A DNA stretch of 64,000 bases from Neoconidiobolus thromboides FSU 785 (GCA_025603075.1 MU626333.1:1-64000); one strand, 5' to 3'. Counted from the stretch's first letter, positions 36,014-47,295 are shown. Numbers and translations are program-made. The notes: a model not told the origin generated them from the sequence alone.

Positions 36014-37296
36014 ATAAGCAATCAATAAATAAAATATTTGAATTTTTAACATATGGAATTATCAACTTTTAAATATTATTTATTTTAATACTTTTTTAAA
36101 AAAAAATTATAAGTAGTAGAATTATATATTAGTTAGAACGAACAATAATAATAGTTAAGATGTATAAAGTATCTATTAATATTAAGAGATTTATCCGTCA
36201 ATGGAATATCCTGATATGATATGTAAGTGATGAGTTTGTTTATTCCCTTTCTATAAAAAAGTAGATATCAAAAAAATAATGGTTGAAATTTACTTTTTTA
36301 AAATTATTATTATTGGATGAATAATATCGAGAAATTGATAATAATTGATTAGAAGATATATATATATTAGATTTAATTTACTTGAAATACACAACTATTG
36401 TTGCTATAGTCAAGTGGTGATATTTGTATTTATTCTCTTTGATTGCTATATCAAAATTTACTATTTTTTTTAACTCTCTTTTAATATTAGCTCATTATCA
36501 GTGTTTTCAAAAATCTTTATTCAAGTAAAAAAGTAACAAAAAGGTTGCAATAATTACTGCATCAGTTTTAGAAATTAATACCAAACTTACTATTGTTTTT
36601 AGATAGTAATAACGTTACCTGTTGCATCCAACAATGTTTTATTAACTATAGATATGAAATTGTTTAGCATGAAAACGGATTTAATACAAAAATTGATATT
36701 CTAGAAAATTCAATTTCTCTTATAACTACTAAAACTCTATTGTGGCTTGTATAACTATTGATTTAAAAATAAAATCAAGGTAGAATCTTAAGATTTAGGT
36801 TTAAAAAAACTAAATAAATAATTAGCACTAAAAATTAGCACAACTTAAATCACAATACAGTTACAGTAGTTGTAATATTTGTTTGGGATTTCAAAATCGA
36901 ATTTTAGAACAATTAATTAGAAGATTAAAGAATATGGGAACTGTGTGATAAGGATAATAGCTTTATTTGATAGAATAAAGTCAACATAAATTATAACAAT
37001 GAATCTACATAAAAACGAATTATTTGAAATGAAACTAATACAATACCATAACTAATATTTAAAAAAGTGACTATAAATTGAACCCCTTAATCAAAAATCA
37101 GTTTGATATTAAAACTACTCTACTTACTAAATAAGTCTATAAATGACTTGAATTCCCATTAAAGAACTCATTTCAAAGTGTAACTGAAATCAAGTTTAAG
37201 CTTAATTTTGAATTTCTAAACCAATAAAGTAAGCCCCTCAATTAGATAAATTGTACTAAACTAAAAGCTTTTCTTTTTGTATTTATTTTTTTAACA
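36014..37296. other. Intergenic region
   Basis: No gene or transposon recognised; would contain the mucin-like gene's 3' end and the promoter of the second F-box gene. Confidence 0.5.
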
Positions 37297-38910
37297 ATGA
37301 ATCCATCTAATATTAAAGAAGGACCACTAAGCAATAAACGACGATTAGATATTAATAACAAATTAAAGGAAAATGTAGCGGAAAATAACAATCCAGATAT
37401 GATAATGATTAAAAAGAGTAAATATGAGCTAATTACTAATACTTCTTCTTCTTCTTCTTCTTTTCAAGCTTCAAGCCCATTCAATAATCTACCTGATCCA
37501 GTATGGGATCGATTAATACAATATCTTCCCTTTAATACAATGGTACAAGCAAGTCAAGTAAGTAAAAATTGGCGTCATCAAATCAATCCTTATTTATGGA
37601 AAAAACCAAGCTATCAATGGTATTTAAAGATTATCAAAGAGAATTCATTTATTAAAAATATTACGCATTATCAATCTAATATAAGAAATATTGATTGTAT
37701 TAATATTGAACCAAGGTTATTGTCTAAAGCAGTGGGATTATGTCATAATTTAGAAGCATTAGCATTGAATTGTTCTATGCCTATAGTTTGGAAGGATCAA
37801 GAGTTAGTTGAGGTTTTAAGTCATCAACATTTAAGATATAAATTAAAACATTTAGCTATTTTTAATTTAAATTTAGAGTTTTCAAAATGGAAAGAATTAA
37901 GTGAAATAATTTGTTTTATGAGGAATTTAATATTTTTAACATTACCGCCTAATTTCCCTTATAATACAGCATTTAAGAATTTACCAACATCGTTAAAGTT
38001 TTTAAATTGTTCATTAGATAATGAAAGTTATTTAAACTTATTAAGTTTAGACTTGAATAATTTTATTGGACTAACAATGAATTTTAATATATATTTAAAT
38101 ATATCTTTAGAAAATTTGTTATTAAAATTGAAAAAGTTAACTACTTTATCTTTAGAAGGAAACGGATATATCTCGAAACTAAATCATTTGATTAATCCCA
38201 AATTATTAACAGGATTGAAAATTAACATTAATACCAATAAAGAGGATTTATTAATTCTATTAAGAAAATGTAGGAATTTAGTTCATGTAGAATTTTGTAA
38301 TATATGTTGTGATGATCGAACTATTAAACTATTGTTACGACATAATTTTAATTTAAAAGTGTTAAAAGTAATCAACACTTCTATAACTACATCAGGAATT
38401 GCAAGTATTTTTAAAAGTAAAGCTAAAATTCAACAACTAGAACTTCAATGTCATCATGAAAATTGCGGACCTTATAATTTAGAATTAGATAAATGTGAAT
38501 TCTTATATCAATTAAAAGAATTAAATATAAATTTAACTTTGTATTTATCAATTAAAATATTGAAAGCATTGAAATTTATGAAATCCTTAGTTAATTTTCA
38601 ATTCTTACTTTCTTTCAATCAATTAGGCAATATTGATTGTCATTCTATCTTTACTCCTTCTTTACCTTATCTTGCTTTCTTCCCAATTACTATTCAATTA
38701 GATTATTTGATGAATAATTGGCCAACTTATTTTAAATTTCAATGTTATACATTAACTAAATTTCATATTCAATTAAAAGGAAATGAATTATTTATGAAAC
38801 TATATAAAAAAAGAATGATCGAATTGTTTAAGTTAGCATTAAAAGTTTCACCTTGTATATTGAAACCCATGTTATTATATCAAGAGGAAATAGTTTATCC
38901 AGAGTTTTAA
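37297..38910 (+). CDS. F-box protein with leucine-rich repeat-like C-terminus
   Basis: A 537-residue single-exon protein. The N-terminal 60 residues are polar with a basic patch (NKRRLDINNKLK) and a Ser run encoded by TCT/TCA repeats. The F-box is at about 64-102 (NLPDPVWDRLIQYLPFN, then VSKNWRHQINPYLW). From about 130 on there are irregular Leu-rich units (LEALALNCSM, LKHLAIFNLN, LTTLSLEGNG, LKVLKVINTS, IQQLELQCHH), fitting an RNI-like LRR solenoid. The expected role is substrate adaptor in an SCF (Skp1-cullin-F-box) ubiquitin ligase. It lies 1.3 kb downstream of the mucin-like gene and 4.5 kb from the other F-box gene on the opposite strand. Substrates cannot be predicted. Confidence 0.87.
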   Translation: MNPSNIKEGPLSNKRRLDINNKLKENVAENNNPDMIMIKKSKYELITNTSSSSSSFQASSPFNNLPDPVWDRLIQYLPFNTMVQASQVSKNWRHQINPYLWKKPSYQWYLKIIKENSFIKNITHYQSNIRNIDCINIEPRLLSKAVGLCHNLEALALNCSMPIVWKDQELVEVLSHQHLRYKLKHLAIFNLNLEFSKWKELSEIICFMRNLIFLTLPPNFPYNTAFKNLPTSLKFLNCSLDNESYLNLLSLDLNNFIGLTMNFNIYLNISLENLLLKLKKLTTLSLEGNGYISKLNHLINPKLLTGLKININTNKEDLLILLRKCRNLVHVEFCNICCDDRTIKLLLRHNFNLKVLKVINTSITTSGIASIFKSKAKIQQLELQCHHENCGPYNLELDKCEFLYQLKELNINLTLYLSIKILKALKFMKSLVNFQFLLSFNQLGNIDCHSIFTPSLPYLAFFPITIQLDYLMNNWPTYFKFQCYTLTKFHIQLKGNELFMKLYKKRMIELFKLALKVSPCILKPMLLYQEEIVYPEF

Positions 38911-39581
38911 AAATAGCTGAAGAAGTTTATTAAAAAGAGTTTATCAGGGTTGTATTGTTTTCAATTATTAAAAGATGTAATTTATTTGGAATTGAATGCA
39001 TTTAGAAAGGATACTGAATCTGGTATTTTATGTTATAGTTGTTAGCTGAATTATTTTATTTTAATAAAATAATATATTTTAGAGTTAATAATATATTACA
39101 TTCTATGTTTCTTATATTATTATGAACTTAAAGTTAATTTTTTTATTGTTTTTTTTTAATTAACTTCACTTTTTGATTGTTAAAATGTATATTTAAAAAC
39201 TAAGAAGGAATATAGACAAGGTTGAAATTGTATAATTAACGCAAATACTCTTTATTTAAGTTATTTGTATCCTGATAATAATAAAGAATAGATTAGATTA
39301 ATATCATAAATAATACTTACTTTATAAAATTGATATTAGTAATTGAATATTATTTTTAAACTAAATATATATATTAATACTTATAAAAAATACAGAATTA
39401 AGGCTCATTTTAGTTAAATAAAAAATCAGTCTTAACTTATCTTAACTTCATTTCATCAATATTGTGCATCTACTCCCTTAATTTTTAAATCAAATCAATA
39501 TCAATTTATTTTTATTTTTATATGATATAGATATATATACATAAATAAACTTCAATTATCTTCAGATACAACCCTCTCTTT
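38911..39581. other. Intergenic region
   Basis: Convergent 3' region between the F-box gene and the BLOC1S1 homologue; no feature recognised. Confidence 0.5.
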
Positions 39582-40147
39582 TTACAACCTTTCTTCTTCA
39601 ATCTTTTCCAATACACCAGCCACTTGTTCCATTTCTCTTTCAATAACTTTAGACCAATGTTGTACATCTCCTAATTCCTATTATTATTATTAAATAAAAA
39701 CATTCCAAATCTAAAGCTTGTTCTTATAAATATAGAAAATAATTCAATTACCTTTAAAGCGTCATTAAATTGATTAATCATCGTTGACCATTGGGAAGCT
39801 TGTTTTTGTAATAAATTAGCTTGTTGTAAAACTTGAGTTATTTCTTTATAATCTAAATTTTTTTGTTTTTTTAATATATCAGATACTCTAAAAATAATAA
39901 TTAATTAACATTTAACATTTTATAAAAAACTCATTTAGCTTCATTGTTATTACCTTTCATTTAATTTCTCGGATAAATGTTCACTACTTTCTTTAATAGC
40001 TAATTTAGCGTCTTTACGAAGTTGAGCTAATAAAGAGAGGTCAAGGGAAAGTGAAGGGAATTGATAAGAATTACCGTTAGTTAATTTAAGCTTAGATTGA
40101 CGAAGTTGATGTTCTTTCAATAATTGAGATAACGTTTCTTCACCCAT
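39582..40147 (-). CDS. BLOC1S1: BLOC-1 subunit 1 (BLOS1/GCN5L1) homologue, three exons
   Basis: I join exons 40147-39954, 39887-39752 and 39677-39582 (minus strand; introns 66 and 74 bp, all GT-AG) to give 141 residues. The start is the Met of MGEETLSQLLKEHQ, which matches the LxxLLKEHQ opening of the family; an in-frame Met 25 codons upstream is less likely. The C-terminal part, with FNDALKELGDVQHWSKVIE, matches FNQALKEIGDVENWARSIE-type sequence in animal BLOS1. The protein is mostly helical and coiled-coil. BLOC-1 complexes act in endosomal sorting, and BLOS1 also forms part of BORC, which positions lysosomes. It is divergent with the RPR2 gene across about 180 bp. Identification is strong because three independent exons line up with the family in frame. 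Confidence 0.9.
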
Positions 40148-40326
40148 TATTAATATTAATAATTTAAAAAAATAGTCAAAAAAAATCCCGTTTAAGTTGA
40201 ATTCATCATCAATTTTAACCAATCCAATCGAGGTATTTATGAGTTTGAAAATTAATAAATATTTAATGTAAATAATTCTGTATACTTTTTGAATATTTGT
40301 ATAGAATAAAAATCAAGTTTGAATAA
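40148..40326. promoter_or_regulatory. Shared divergent promoter region, BLOC1S1 and RPR2
   Basis: Only 179 bp separate the two start codons, so both promoters must lie here or overlap the 5' leaders. No clear TATAAA is seen, unlike the bZIP and secreted-protein genes, as expected for constitutive genes. Confidence 0.6.
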
Positions 40327-40944
40327 ATGGGCAAGAAAGAGAAGTTGAAAAAAGGAAAAAAAGCAATTGAAAATAAAGAGATTTTATTAAGAATGAACTT
40401 TTTATATCAAGCTAGTAATTTAATGAGTAATATTGATATTAAATATCCCCAAAAAGAGGATTCAAAGGGATCAGAAGATAAATCAACTGGATTAGAAGGA
40501 AGAAAATTAACTGGTCTATCTAGAGCATATTTAAGTAATTTAAAATCAATATCTAAAAAGCTGGTTATTAAAATGTAAGCTTCGATTAATATATAATTAA
40601 TAAATAAAAAAATGGTCTAAATTTTGACATTTGAATTTTAGGGATCCAGCCATTAAACGAAACATTTGTAAACGATGTAACAGTAATTTAATTCTTGGTA
40701 AAACATGTAGTATTAAAGCAATAGGTAATTCAATTTATCATCTAGTTTCATAGTTCTTTTCTTTTTATTTGAAATAATGATTTGTTTATTTTGATTAATA
40801 ATAGAACCTAATGACAAAGAAGGGGAAAAAAAGAAACATATAAAATTGGAATATACTTGTCAATTTTGTTATTATAAGAAAAGTTATTTACAAAATCCAG
40901 AATATCAACTATTTAGTGATAAAAAGGAAAACATATTGGAATAA
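40327..40944 (+). CDS. RPR2: RNase P/MRP protein subunit of the Rpr2/Rpp21 family, three exons
   Basis: Exons 40327-40574, 40642-40724 and 40805-40944 (introns 67 and 80 bp, GT-AG) join in frame to 156 residues. The N-terminal helix FLYQASNLM and LSRAYLSNLKSISKKLVIK match Rpp21/Rpr2. The junction restores MDPAIKRNICKRCNSNLILG, the family core. The four zinc ligands are C92-x2-C95 and C129-x2-C132. The protein binds the RNase P catalytic RNA and helps 5'-end processing of tRNA precursors in the nucleus; the related Snm1 serves RNase MRP, and the sequence here fits Rpr2/Rpp21 better. An unspliced reading stops right after exon 1, which would miss the zinc ribbon. It shares a promoter region with BLOC1S1. 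Confidence 0.92.
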
Positions 40945-41436
40945 CTGAAACTTAATATAGAATGTTATTTATGTTGAAGCATGATAATTTTTGATTATTA
41001 TTATTAATTTATCATTTTAATTGGATTTTATAATTACTTATTTATCAATTGTTTATTTATACTTATTCCCATGTAAAATTTTATATTATTATCTATTAAG
41101 TATAGATGTGCAAAAAATTATATAAAATGTTCGAGAACTAATTGTTATTTCAATAGTAAAAGTCTAATGGATTCAAAAGTAAGTATGAATAATCACACTA
41201 GATCGTAAAATAGATTATATATAAAAAATAATAATAAAATTAGATCTAAACGTCAAAATTATTATCATTTAGAGTTGAACTTATTATTAAAATAGTTTGT
41301 ATTAAAAAAAAGTGTAGGTTAAGCTATCTAATGTATAAAAAAAGGTATTCATATTATTGTTTTATATTTAATACTAATATGCTCTAGTTTATTAATTAAA
41401 ATTATTATGTTTATGTAGATAACTTTGATTTTATTA

Positions 41437-41484
41437 TTAATAAATATATTTAAAGAAATTATTAATAAATATATTTAAAGAAAT
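41437..41484 (+). repeat. Tandem duplication of about 25 bp
   Basis: TTAATAAATATATTTAAAGA followed by AATTA occurs twice in direct succession. Confidence 0.75.
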
Positions 41485-41596
41485 TAATCTTAATATATAT
41501 TAATTATAATTATAAACAAAAATTTACAATAACATCTATTTCAATTTCAAAAACAGCTATAAATCCTAACATATTCATACTACAAACTTTAACTTG

Positions 41597-41932
41597 CTAT
41601 TTCAAAAATACAATAATTTCATCATAATAAACATTAATTAAAAAAGATGAAGCTAAAAAGAGGTTAACTTTCATTACAATATGGTCAAAATCTGTTAAGA
41701 CAAGTAAGGAGATTAAAATAGAATTGTTGTTGCAGATCTTTCTTTTGACTAGGGGAATTTTCAATTTGGTAGAGATCTGATTTAAATACCCATTATTCGA
41801 AGACTTGTTTTTAATCGCTATCCTCGTATAACTTATAAAAATTATACATATTTGATATGTTAACTCTAATTTCAAGTATTTTAAAACTTTGTTAAGTATA
41901 TCAAGTAATTCAATTTTGATTAAATTGGTCAT
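41597..41932 (-). CDS. Doubtful open frame of 111 codons
   Basis: Long for this AT-rich sequence, but the product is Ile/Leu/Lys-rich and shows no domain, signal peptide or clear relationship to anything else in the window. It could be a small lineage-specific gene or chance. There is no promoter motif or duplicated copy in its favour. Confidence 0.2.
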   Translation of the reverse strand: MTNLIKIELLDILNKVLKYLKLELTYQICIIFISYTRIAIKNKSSNNGYLNQISTKLKIPLVKRKICNNNSILISLLVLTDFDHIVMKVNLFLASSFLINVYYDEIIVFLK

Positions 41933-42150
41933 ACAAATTTTATTTAATATTAGCCAAATGTTTTTTATTTAAATTCATATAAGATTTATGATCTATTTGT
42001 AAATGTTCCTATATTGAATAAATTTAAAAACTTGTTTAAAGAAAAGACTTTTATAGTAGTTTATGTATAAAAAACGCGAAATCAGTATGTGAATGCCGTT
42101 TTAGATATTTTGTTCACTTTTTATCTAGCATAAAATTTTAAATAAACACG

Positions 42151-42251
42151 ATTAGGGGATGTTTTTGGTTTCAGTATTTTTCTATTTTCTAAAGACTATC
42201 TGAGTGAAGATTGTTAGTAAAATTCCTAAACAAAAAAATACATTCTCATTA
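42151..42251 (+). mobile_element. MITE-A copy (diverged)
   Basis: Starts ATTAGGGGATGTTTTTGGTT, contains ACTATCTGAGTGAAGATTGT and ends ATACATTCTCATT. Confidence 0.75.
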
Positions 42252-43297
42252 AATGCTGAAACAAGAACGATATTTGTATGGTTTTTTATTTATTTTTCTT
42301 AAACATAACAAAAATCAATTCTAGGAATAATACTCGGTATTTATTTACAATATAAATATATTGAAATCGGAAAATAATTGTACATTGAGTTCCAATTTTT
42401 CCATATTAAAATAACACATGTAAATGTTTTTACTTATAAATTTGATCAATGATTTTTTTAAATTTAAGTAGTAAAAATGAACAAAGCTGTCAAGAGAAAA
42501 AGATACAGCTATATATATAAATAATATAAGTTTTAAGAAAGTTTACTATTTGTTTTCGACAACTTTTGAACTCTTTAAGAATAACAAACACCATTAAACC
42601 CACTTTTCTGACTTATTGTACGTTCCAATCTTTAATATTCACATTAATGTCTAAAGGTAGTAATTAAAGATCATTATTTTAAAACTAGAACATTATATGG
42701 TTCTCCAATTGTGAATCAAATACTATTATAAATTTATTTTAAGGAATGACGGATGAACCCTGTTGTTGTAGAGCCGAATTGAAATGCTAATAAAAAAGTC
42801 ATTAATATGAGAATAACGCAACATAAAGAATGATTTCAATATGATGTATGTATACACTAAGTTCAATTATTATGTAATGTTGAGTTCGAAAAAGTTAAAT
42901 TGGTTATACTTTTGTCTATTTTTTATTTATGGAAGTGACATTAACTCCATTCCTACTGTTTTCTAAATCTGTTAATATGGTTTTATTTATTGAATTCAAT
43001 TCTTAAAGTTGTGCACCACAGCAAAGGAAATCTGAAACCAGTCCAATTACTCTTTGTTTTCCAGGGTGAAGAGCTACTTATACATACTATATTTAGACAA
43101 ATCTACTCTGAATGGGAATCAGATTCATGAATCCAATCATATTTTATATGCAAATGAAATGCGAAAATTGATTGGAATGCTCATCATTGACACAATGCAC
43201 AAAGAATGATTAAAAATAAATACAATTAGGGAATACGTAAAAACAGCTGACTAAAAATCTCACTTTCAATCCCGAGGAAAAGGATTATGTGAAAATG

Positions 43298-43306
43298 TAT
43301 ATAAAT
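43298..43306 (+). promoter_or_regulatory. TATA box of the aquaglyceroporin gene
   Basis: TATATAAAT, 69 bases before the ATG at 43367. Confidence 0.55.
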
Positions 43307-43366
43307 ACTTTAAAATCACACATTTATTATTAAATCTTAACAAATTTTATCTTTTTTTTTTAAATT

Positions 43367-44227
43367 ATGGCTGGAGCAGACAAAGAATTTAGTATGGATA
43401 TTGATGTAGCTGGAGCAAATGATTTTAAAGCAGCTAAACGTACTGGCTATGCTGGTTTCAGATATCGTTATCGTGAATATTTAGCTGAATTTTTAGGTAC
43501 AACTGTACTTTTATTATTTGGAAATGGTGTATGCGCACAAGTTACTTTTAATGATGCCGCTAAAGGATCAAGTTATTTAAGTATCAATTTTGGTTGGGCT
43601 TTTGCTGTTATGCTTGGTATTTTCGTTTCTGGACCTATTTCTGGTGCTCATATTAATCCAGCAGTTACTATTAGTAACGCTATTCATGGAAAATTCCCAT
43701 GGAGAAAAGTACCAGGTTTTGTAGCTGCTCAAATCCTTGGTGCTATCCTTGGGGCCGCCCTTGTCTTTCTTATGTATTGGCCAGCCTTTAATAAGTTTGA
43801 TGGCGGTGTACGTCAAACTTTAGGTGATCAAGCTACTGCTGGTATTTTTGCTACTTACCCTTACCCAACCAGTCCAATTTGGAATTGTTTTCTTACTGAA
43901 ATTGTTAATACTGCTGCTATGATGATCTGTATTTGTGGTATCAATGACCCACGTCATAAAATTCCATCATGGATGGGTGCCTTAGCAGTTGGACTTTTAA
44001 TTGGTGCCATTGGTATTTCTATTGGTCTTATGACTGGCTATGCTATGAATCCTGCTCGTGATTTTGGTCCTCGTTTCTTTACTCTTATGGCAGGATGGGG
44101 AACTGAACCATTTACTGCTTATAATTATTATTTCTGGAATCCTATTGTTGCCCCAATAGTAGGAGCCACTCTTGGTATCTTCCTTTACGATGTATTCATC
44201 TCACCCGCTGAGCTTGATGACGAATAG
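43367..44227 (+). CDS. Aquaglyceroporin (MIP family channel)
   Basis: A 286-residue single-exon membrane channel of normal family length. It has six membrane spans and both pore loops: NPA1 in SGAHINPAVT (residues 97-99) and NPA2 in GYAMNPARDFGPR (228-230). The Asp after the second NPAR is the signature of glycerol-conducting members (GlpF-like) rather than strict water channels. The long extracellular loop before the second half (QTLGDQATAGIFATYPYPTS) also fits aquaglyceroporins. It should mediate glycerol and water flow across the plasma membrane, important in osmotic adjustment. The N-terminus is short (about 35 residues), without the long regulatory tails of yeast Fps1. Codon use is less AT-biased than most neighbours, suggesting good expression. 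Confidence 0.95.
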   Translation: MAGADKEFSMDIDVAGANDFKAAKRTGYAGFRYRYREYLAEFLGTTVLLLFGNGVCAQVTFNDAAKGSSYLSINFGWAFAVMLGIFVSGPISGAHINPAVTISNAIHGKFPWRKVPGFVAAQILGAILGAALVFLMYWPAFNKFDGGVRQTLGDQATAGIFATYPYPTSPIWNCFLTEIVNTAAMMICICGINDPRHKIPSWMGALAVGLLIGAIGISIGLMTGYAMNPARDFGPRFFTLMAGWGTEPFTAYNYYFWNPIVAPIVGATLGIFLYDVFISPAELDDE

Positions 44228-44942
44228 ATTTTCTTCTAAACTGAGTTTAGTTTGGAGCAAAAGTTCCACAAAACAATTTTAATTAATTCTCACGAGTATT
44301 TAAATAAACCTTTATTATTTCAGACTTCTAATATTGAGTTAAATAAATTATTGTACAAATTAACTTATTTTTGATTTTATTAGAGATGTATTTTATGGAT
44401 ATTTTATAGAATGCCTATTGAAATGAAAAAAATTAGTTAAGTTTGGGTTAAAATTAAAGGATATTTACAGGCTAAGGATTGTCCCATGAGGTCAAATATA
44501 GGTCCTAACTCAGTAAATAGAAACGCCCATATGCTTTGGGAGAGGATTCCTTAAACCGACTAATAGTAAATTATATTAAAAATCTAGAATACAATGCATA
44601 TATATTAATAAACGTTCAAACAACTTTAATAAAAAAATATCAAAAAAATATTGTAAAATCCATTTTTAATACAAACCTTAGTTATGACAAATATGATAAT
44701 ACACTTGTTCGTTGCTAATTGAGCATCTGATCTTTCATGATTTCAACATAAGACTTCTAATAATCTGGATAATCTTTAACATAACATTGAGCCGACAAAG
44801 CTTATGCTATTTAATTTCAATATAATATGTAAGAGCATAATTTGTGATTCAATTCAGTAATTGACTTATTTCCTTAATGCGTTTATTTTTAGAGTTAATT
44901 AAATTTTAAAGTTTTAGTTTATTTGTAGTTTTTTATGAAACA

Positions 44943-45089
44943 ATGAGAATATTATTTTCCAAAGTCCATTCTTTTTTAGAAATCAAAAGACCAAGGCCCC
45001 AAGTAGTTTATTTCAATGGAAAAGAAGACAAAACCTTAAAAGTTAAAGAATTAATTTTACGTTTTCCTGATTTGGAGTTATGTATGTAA
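44943..45089 (+). CDS. Possible first exon of a small gene (hypothetical)
   Basis: A 48-codon frame that is unusually balanced in composition for intergenic DNA here (HSFLEIKRPRPQVVYFNG, then EDKTLKVKELILRFPDLEL). It runs straight into a perfect fungal splice donor, GTATGT, at 45082, two codons before its stop. Possible acceptors follow (for example TTAAAG at 45157), but the continuation I can read is short and unconvincing. No family recognised. It could be a small multi-exon gene whose other exons I cannot place. Confidence 0.3.
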   Translation: MRILFSKVHSFLEIKRPRPQVVYFNGKEDKTLKVKELILRFPDLELCM

Positions 45090-45936
45090 AAAAAAGCTAT
45101 TTGGCGTGAAAACTCATTAAGCAGTTTTCAAAATTAAATTTGTTTTCTTAATTAAAGCTTGTTTTCTAATATTTGTCAATTTTAACCCAACAATGCTTGA
45201 ACTCAATTATATTAAATGGTTTAAAGAATATAAATATATAATATAAAAAGTAGACTAAAAGAAAGGATTAATATGTAAAGTTTATTATATCACAGAGAAT
45301 ATAAGCATATAAGCATATAAGCTTTTGTTAGAGATATGTTATTATAGTTAGAGATGGAAATCATTTTTATAAAAATTAATTGAATAAAAGGCAAATCTTA
45401 AAGAAAATTATTTAATTTCATGAAAAAGATTATAGATTATTTAAACTTTTTCAGTGCCATAATAAATAAGATACGAATTTAAATCTACAAACTATCTTTA
45501 GAGCATTTCCAATATTTACTTGTAGCTTTAAGGCTATTTTATTGCTTTAGTAGCTTATTCAATTACTCTTAATATTAGAAAACAGTTAGTTTTAGAAACA
45601 AGAACCCACTTTTGTGATCATAATTGAAACTAAGTACATGTATCATTTAATATTAATATAATTTATTAATACTAGTAATTATTACATAATATTAATATAT
45701 TGCTAGAATATATAATATTAATTATTCAACTTAAAGACATGAACATTTTCAATTTTATGTTTTCTGACATTAATCATCACAATTTTTTCTATTTTTGAAT
45801 TTAATGAAAACAGAAATTAAAATGCCCATATTATGTTTAAATTGAATCAGCAATATGTACTTATTTTTTAGTATTTTCATAATATAAACTTTAAAAAATA
45901 AATTAATAGATAGTGATTAATTTAGTTATTACGACT

Positions 45937-46043
45937 ACATGGGGCTGTTTTTTTTGGTTTCATTATTTTTCCATCTTTTAAGTACTATTTGAGTGGAAAG
46001 ATTGTAGTAAAATTCTCAAACAAAAAAAACACATCCCCATATA
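45937..46043 (+). mobile_element. MITE-A copy
   Basis: Starts ACATGGGGCTGTTTTTTTT, contains ACTATTTGAGTGGAAAGATT and ends ACATCCCCATAT. Confidence 0.85.
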
Positions 46044-46248
46044 TTAAAAACCGCTTGGTATTTAATTAACTAAATTTATTCTTAATATTTAGAACATAGG
46101 ATATTCTAAAATTTAAAATATTTATACTATTTTTATAAATTATAATAAACAAATCGATAAACGATTAAAATACAAAAGTTAGATATCTACTTAATATGGT
46201 AAATTATAGCATATTTAAAAATTAGATTAAAAAATCAAATTAGTTATA

Positions 46249-46314
46249 CCTTTGTACTTTAAATGGTACAAGGAGACTTCTATTTAGCATAAGGGATATT
46301 GAGTAGAAGTCCTC
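46249..46314 (+). other. Two back-to-back hairpins (possible structured RNA)
   Basis: CCTTTGTAC/GTACAAGG (46249-46273) is followed without gap by GAGACTTCTA/TAGAAGTCCTC (46273-46314); each stem has one bulge. The surrounding 46250-46400 is richer in GC than its neighbours. No known RNA family recognised. Confidence 0.3.
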
Positions 46315-46946
46315 GAGATGCAGGTTATTTCAGTGATCCCGTGAGTTAAGAGTGGAGTGGTTTTGTGTTATTTAATCTTGTAATAGTCAGGGAATCATAT
46401 TAGACATTATTTAATTTACATAGTCTTATCATTTATTTATACTGAGTCATCAATTAAAAGGTAAAGTACTTATATTAGTGACTTTCTCCTGTACTAGTCT
46501 TATATTTGAAAGACTGAATAACTAATACTATCTCAGCCCTAGTTGGTCAAGTCCTATTTAACAATGAATTTATTAAAATATAATTTCTTATAATTTACAA
46601 TATTAATGTACCAAAAAGATAAGCAAAAATTCGAAAATTTACAGACTAGTTGATACAATAACAGTGTGTTCAATTCCAGATTGTTTTAATTTAATAGTAA
46701 TTTGTGTTATTGTTGCTATACAAAAGAAAACGAGCTAAATTATAATTAAGAAGCTACAGTGCTTATTTTTATTAAATCTAATAAAAATTATTATTGTATT
46801 AAAAAAACAAACTTGAACTAGTTAAAACTAGTAGTTAGTGGGTTATTGTAGTACGAATATTACTGAAAACAGCTCCTAATACTCAAGAAATCTTTTATCT
46901 ATAACTATAACAAAACTAATAATTAAACAACAATATTGAAAAAGAT

Positions 46947-47046
46947 TATATGGAATTGTATCTTTTTGTTTGAGAATTCTACTAGCAGCTTTTCCACTCA
47001 AATAGCGCTTAAAATGGAAAAATAATGAAACCAAAAAACACCCTTA
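46947..47046 (-). mobile_element. MITE-A copy
   Basis: Contains TTTTCCACTCAAATAGCGCT. The left terminal repeat is diverged (TATATGGAATTGTAT) and the right ends ACACCCTTA. Confidence 0.8.
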
Positions 47047-47215
47047 CTTATTTAACCCATCAAATTCTTTCCTTGATTTAAACAGACATATTCAGCTTAC
47101 TTGTGTGAAATTACATTGTTGCTAGTTAATGTAAAAAAATTTCTTATTGTAGTTGAAAACCTTTAAATACAACTAACAGAGAAAAGGTATAAGAAAATAT
47201 TCTCAAAAGGGAATT

Positions 47216-47287
47216 GGCTAGCTGGCGCAATGGTAGCGCGTTGGACTCCAGATCTAGAGGTTAGAGGTTCGACTCCTCTGCTGGTCA
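47216..47287 (+). tRNA. tRNA-Trp (anticodon CCA), intronless
   Basis: A 72-nt cloverleaf. The acceptor stem is GGCTAGC/GCTGGTC with two G-T pairs, and the discriminator base is A47287. The D arm is GCGC-AATGGTA-GCGC. The anticodon stem TTGGA/TCTAG encloses the loop CTCCAGA, giving anticodon CCA. The T arm is AGAGG-TTCGACT-CCTCT. The internal promoter boxes A (TGGCGCAATGG) and B (GGTTCGACTCC) are good. No CCA end is encoded, as normal for eukaryotic nuclear tRNAs. Confidence 0.95.
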
Positions 47288-47290
47288 GAA

Positions 47291-47295
47291 TTTTT
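47291..47295 (+). terminator. RNA polymerase III terminator of tRNA-Trp
   Basis: A run of five T begins three bases after the discriminator base of the tRNA, the standard pol III stop. Confidence 0.75.

Larger units (their letters stand above)
40945..43297. other. Intergenic region between RPR2 and the aquaglyceroporin
   Basis: Contains a 25-bp tandem duplication at about 41437-41484 and one MITE (42151). A 111-codon minus-strand frame (41597-41932) is listed separately as doubtful. Confidence 0.5.
44228..47215. other. Intergenic region between aquaglyceroporin and tRNA
   Basis: Contains a possible small exon (44943), a 10-bp tandem tract (about 45300-45325), two MITEs and a hairpin pair at 46249-46314. 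No other gene is supported. Confidence 0.5.

Noticed and set aside
35858-36052. Minus-strand frame with SICRSWLSI repeats
   Set aside because: It is the antisense shadow of the PTYTKPT repeats of the mucin-like gene.
44536-44718. 60-codon open frame
   Set aside because: Lys/Asn/Ile-rich, no motif; consistent with AT-rich chance frames.
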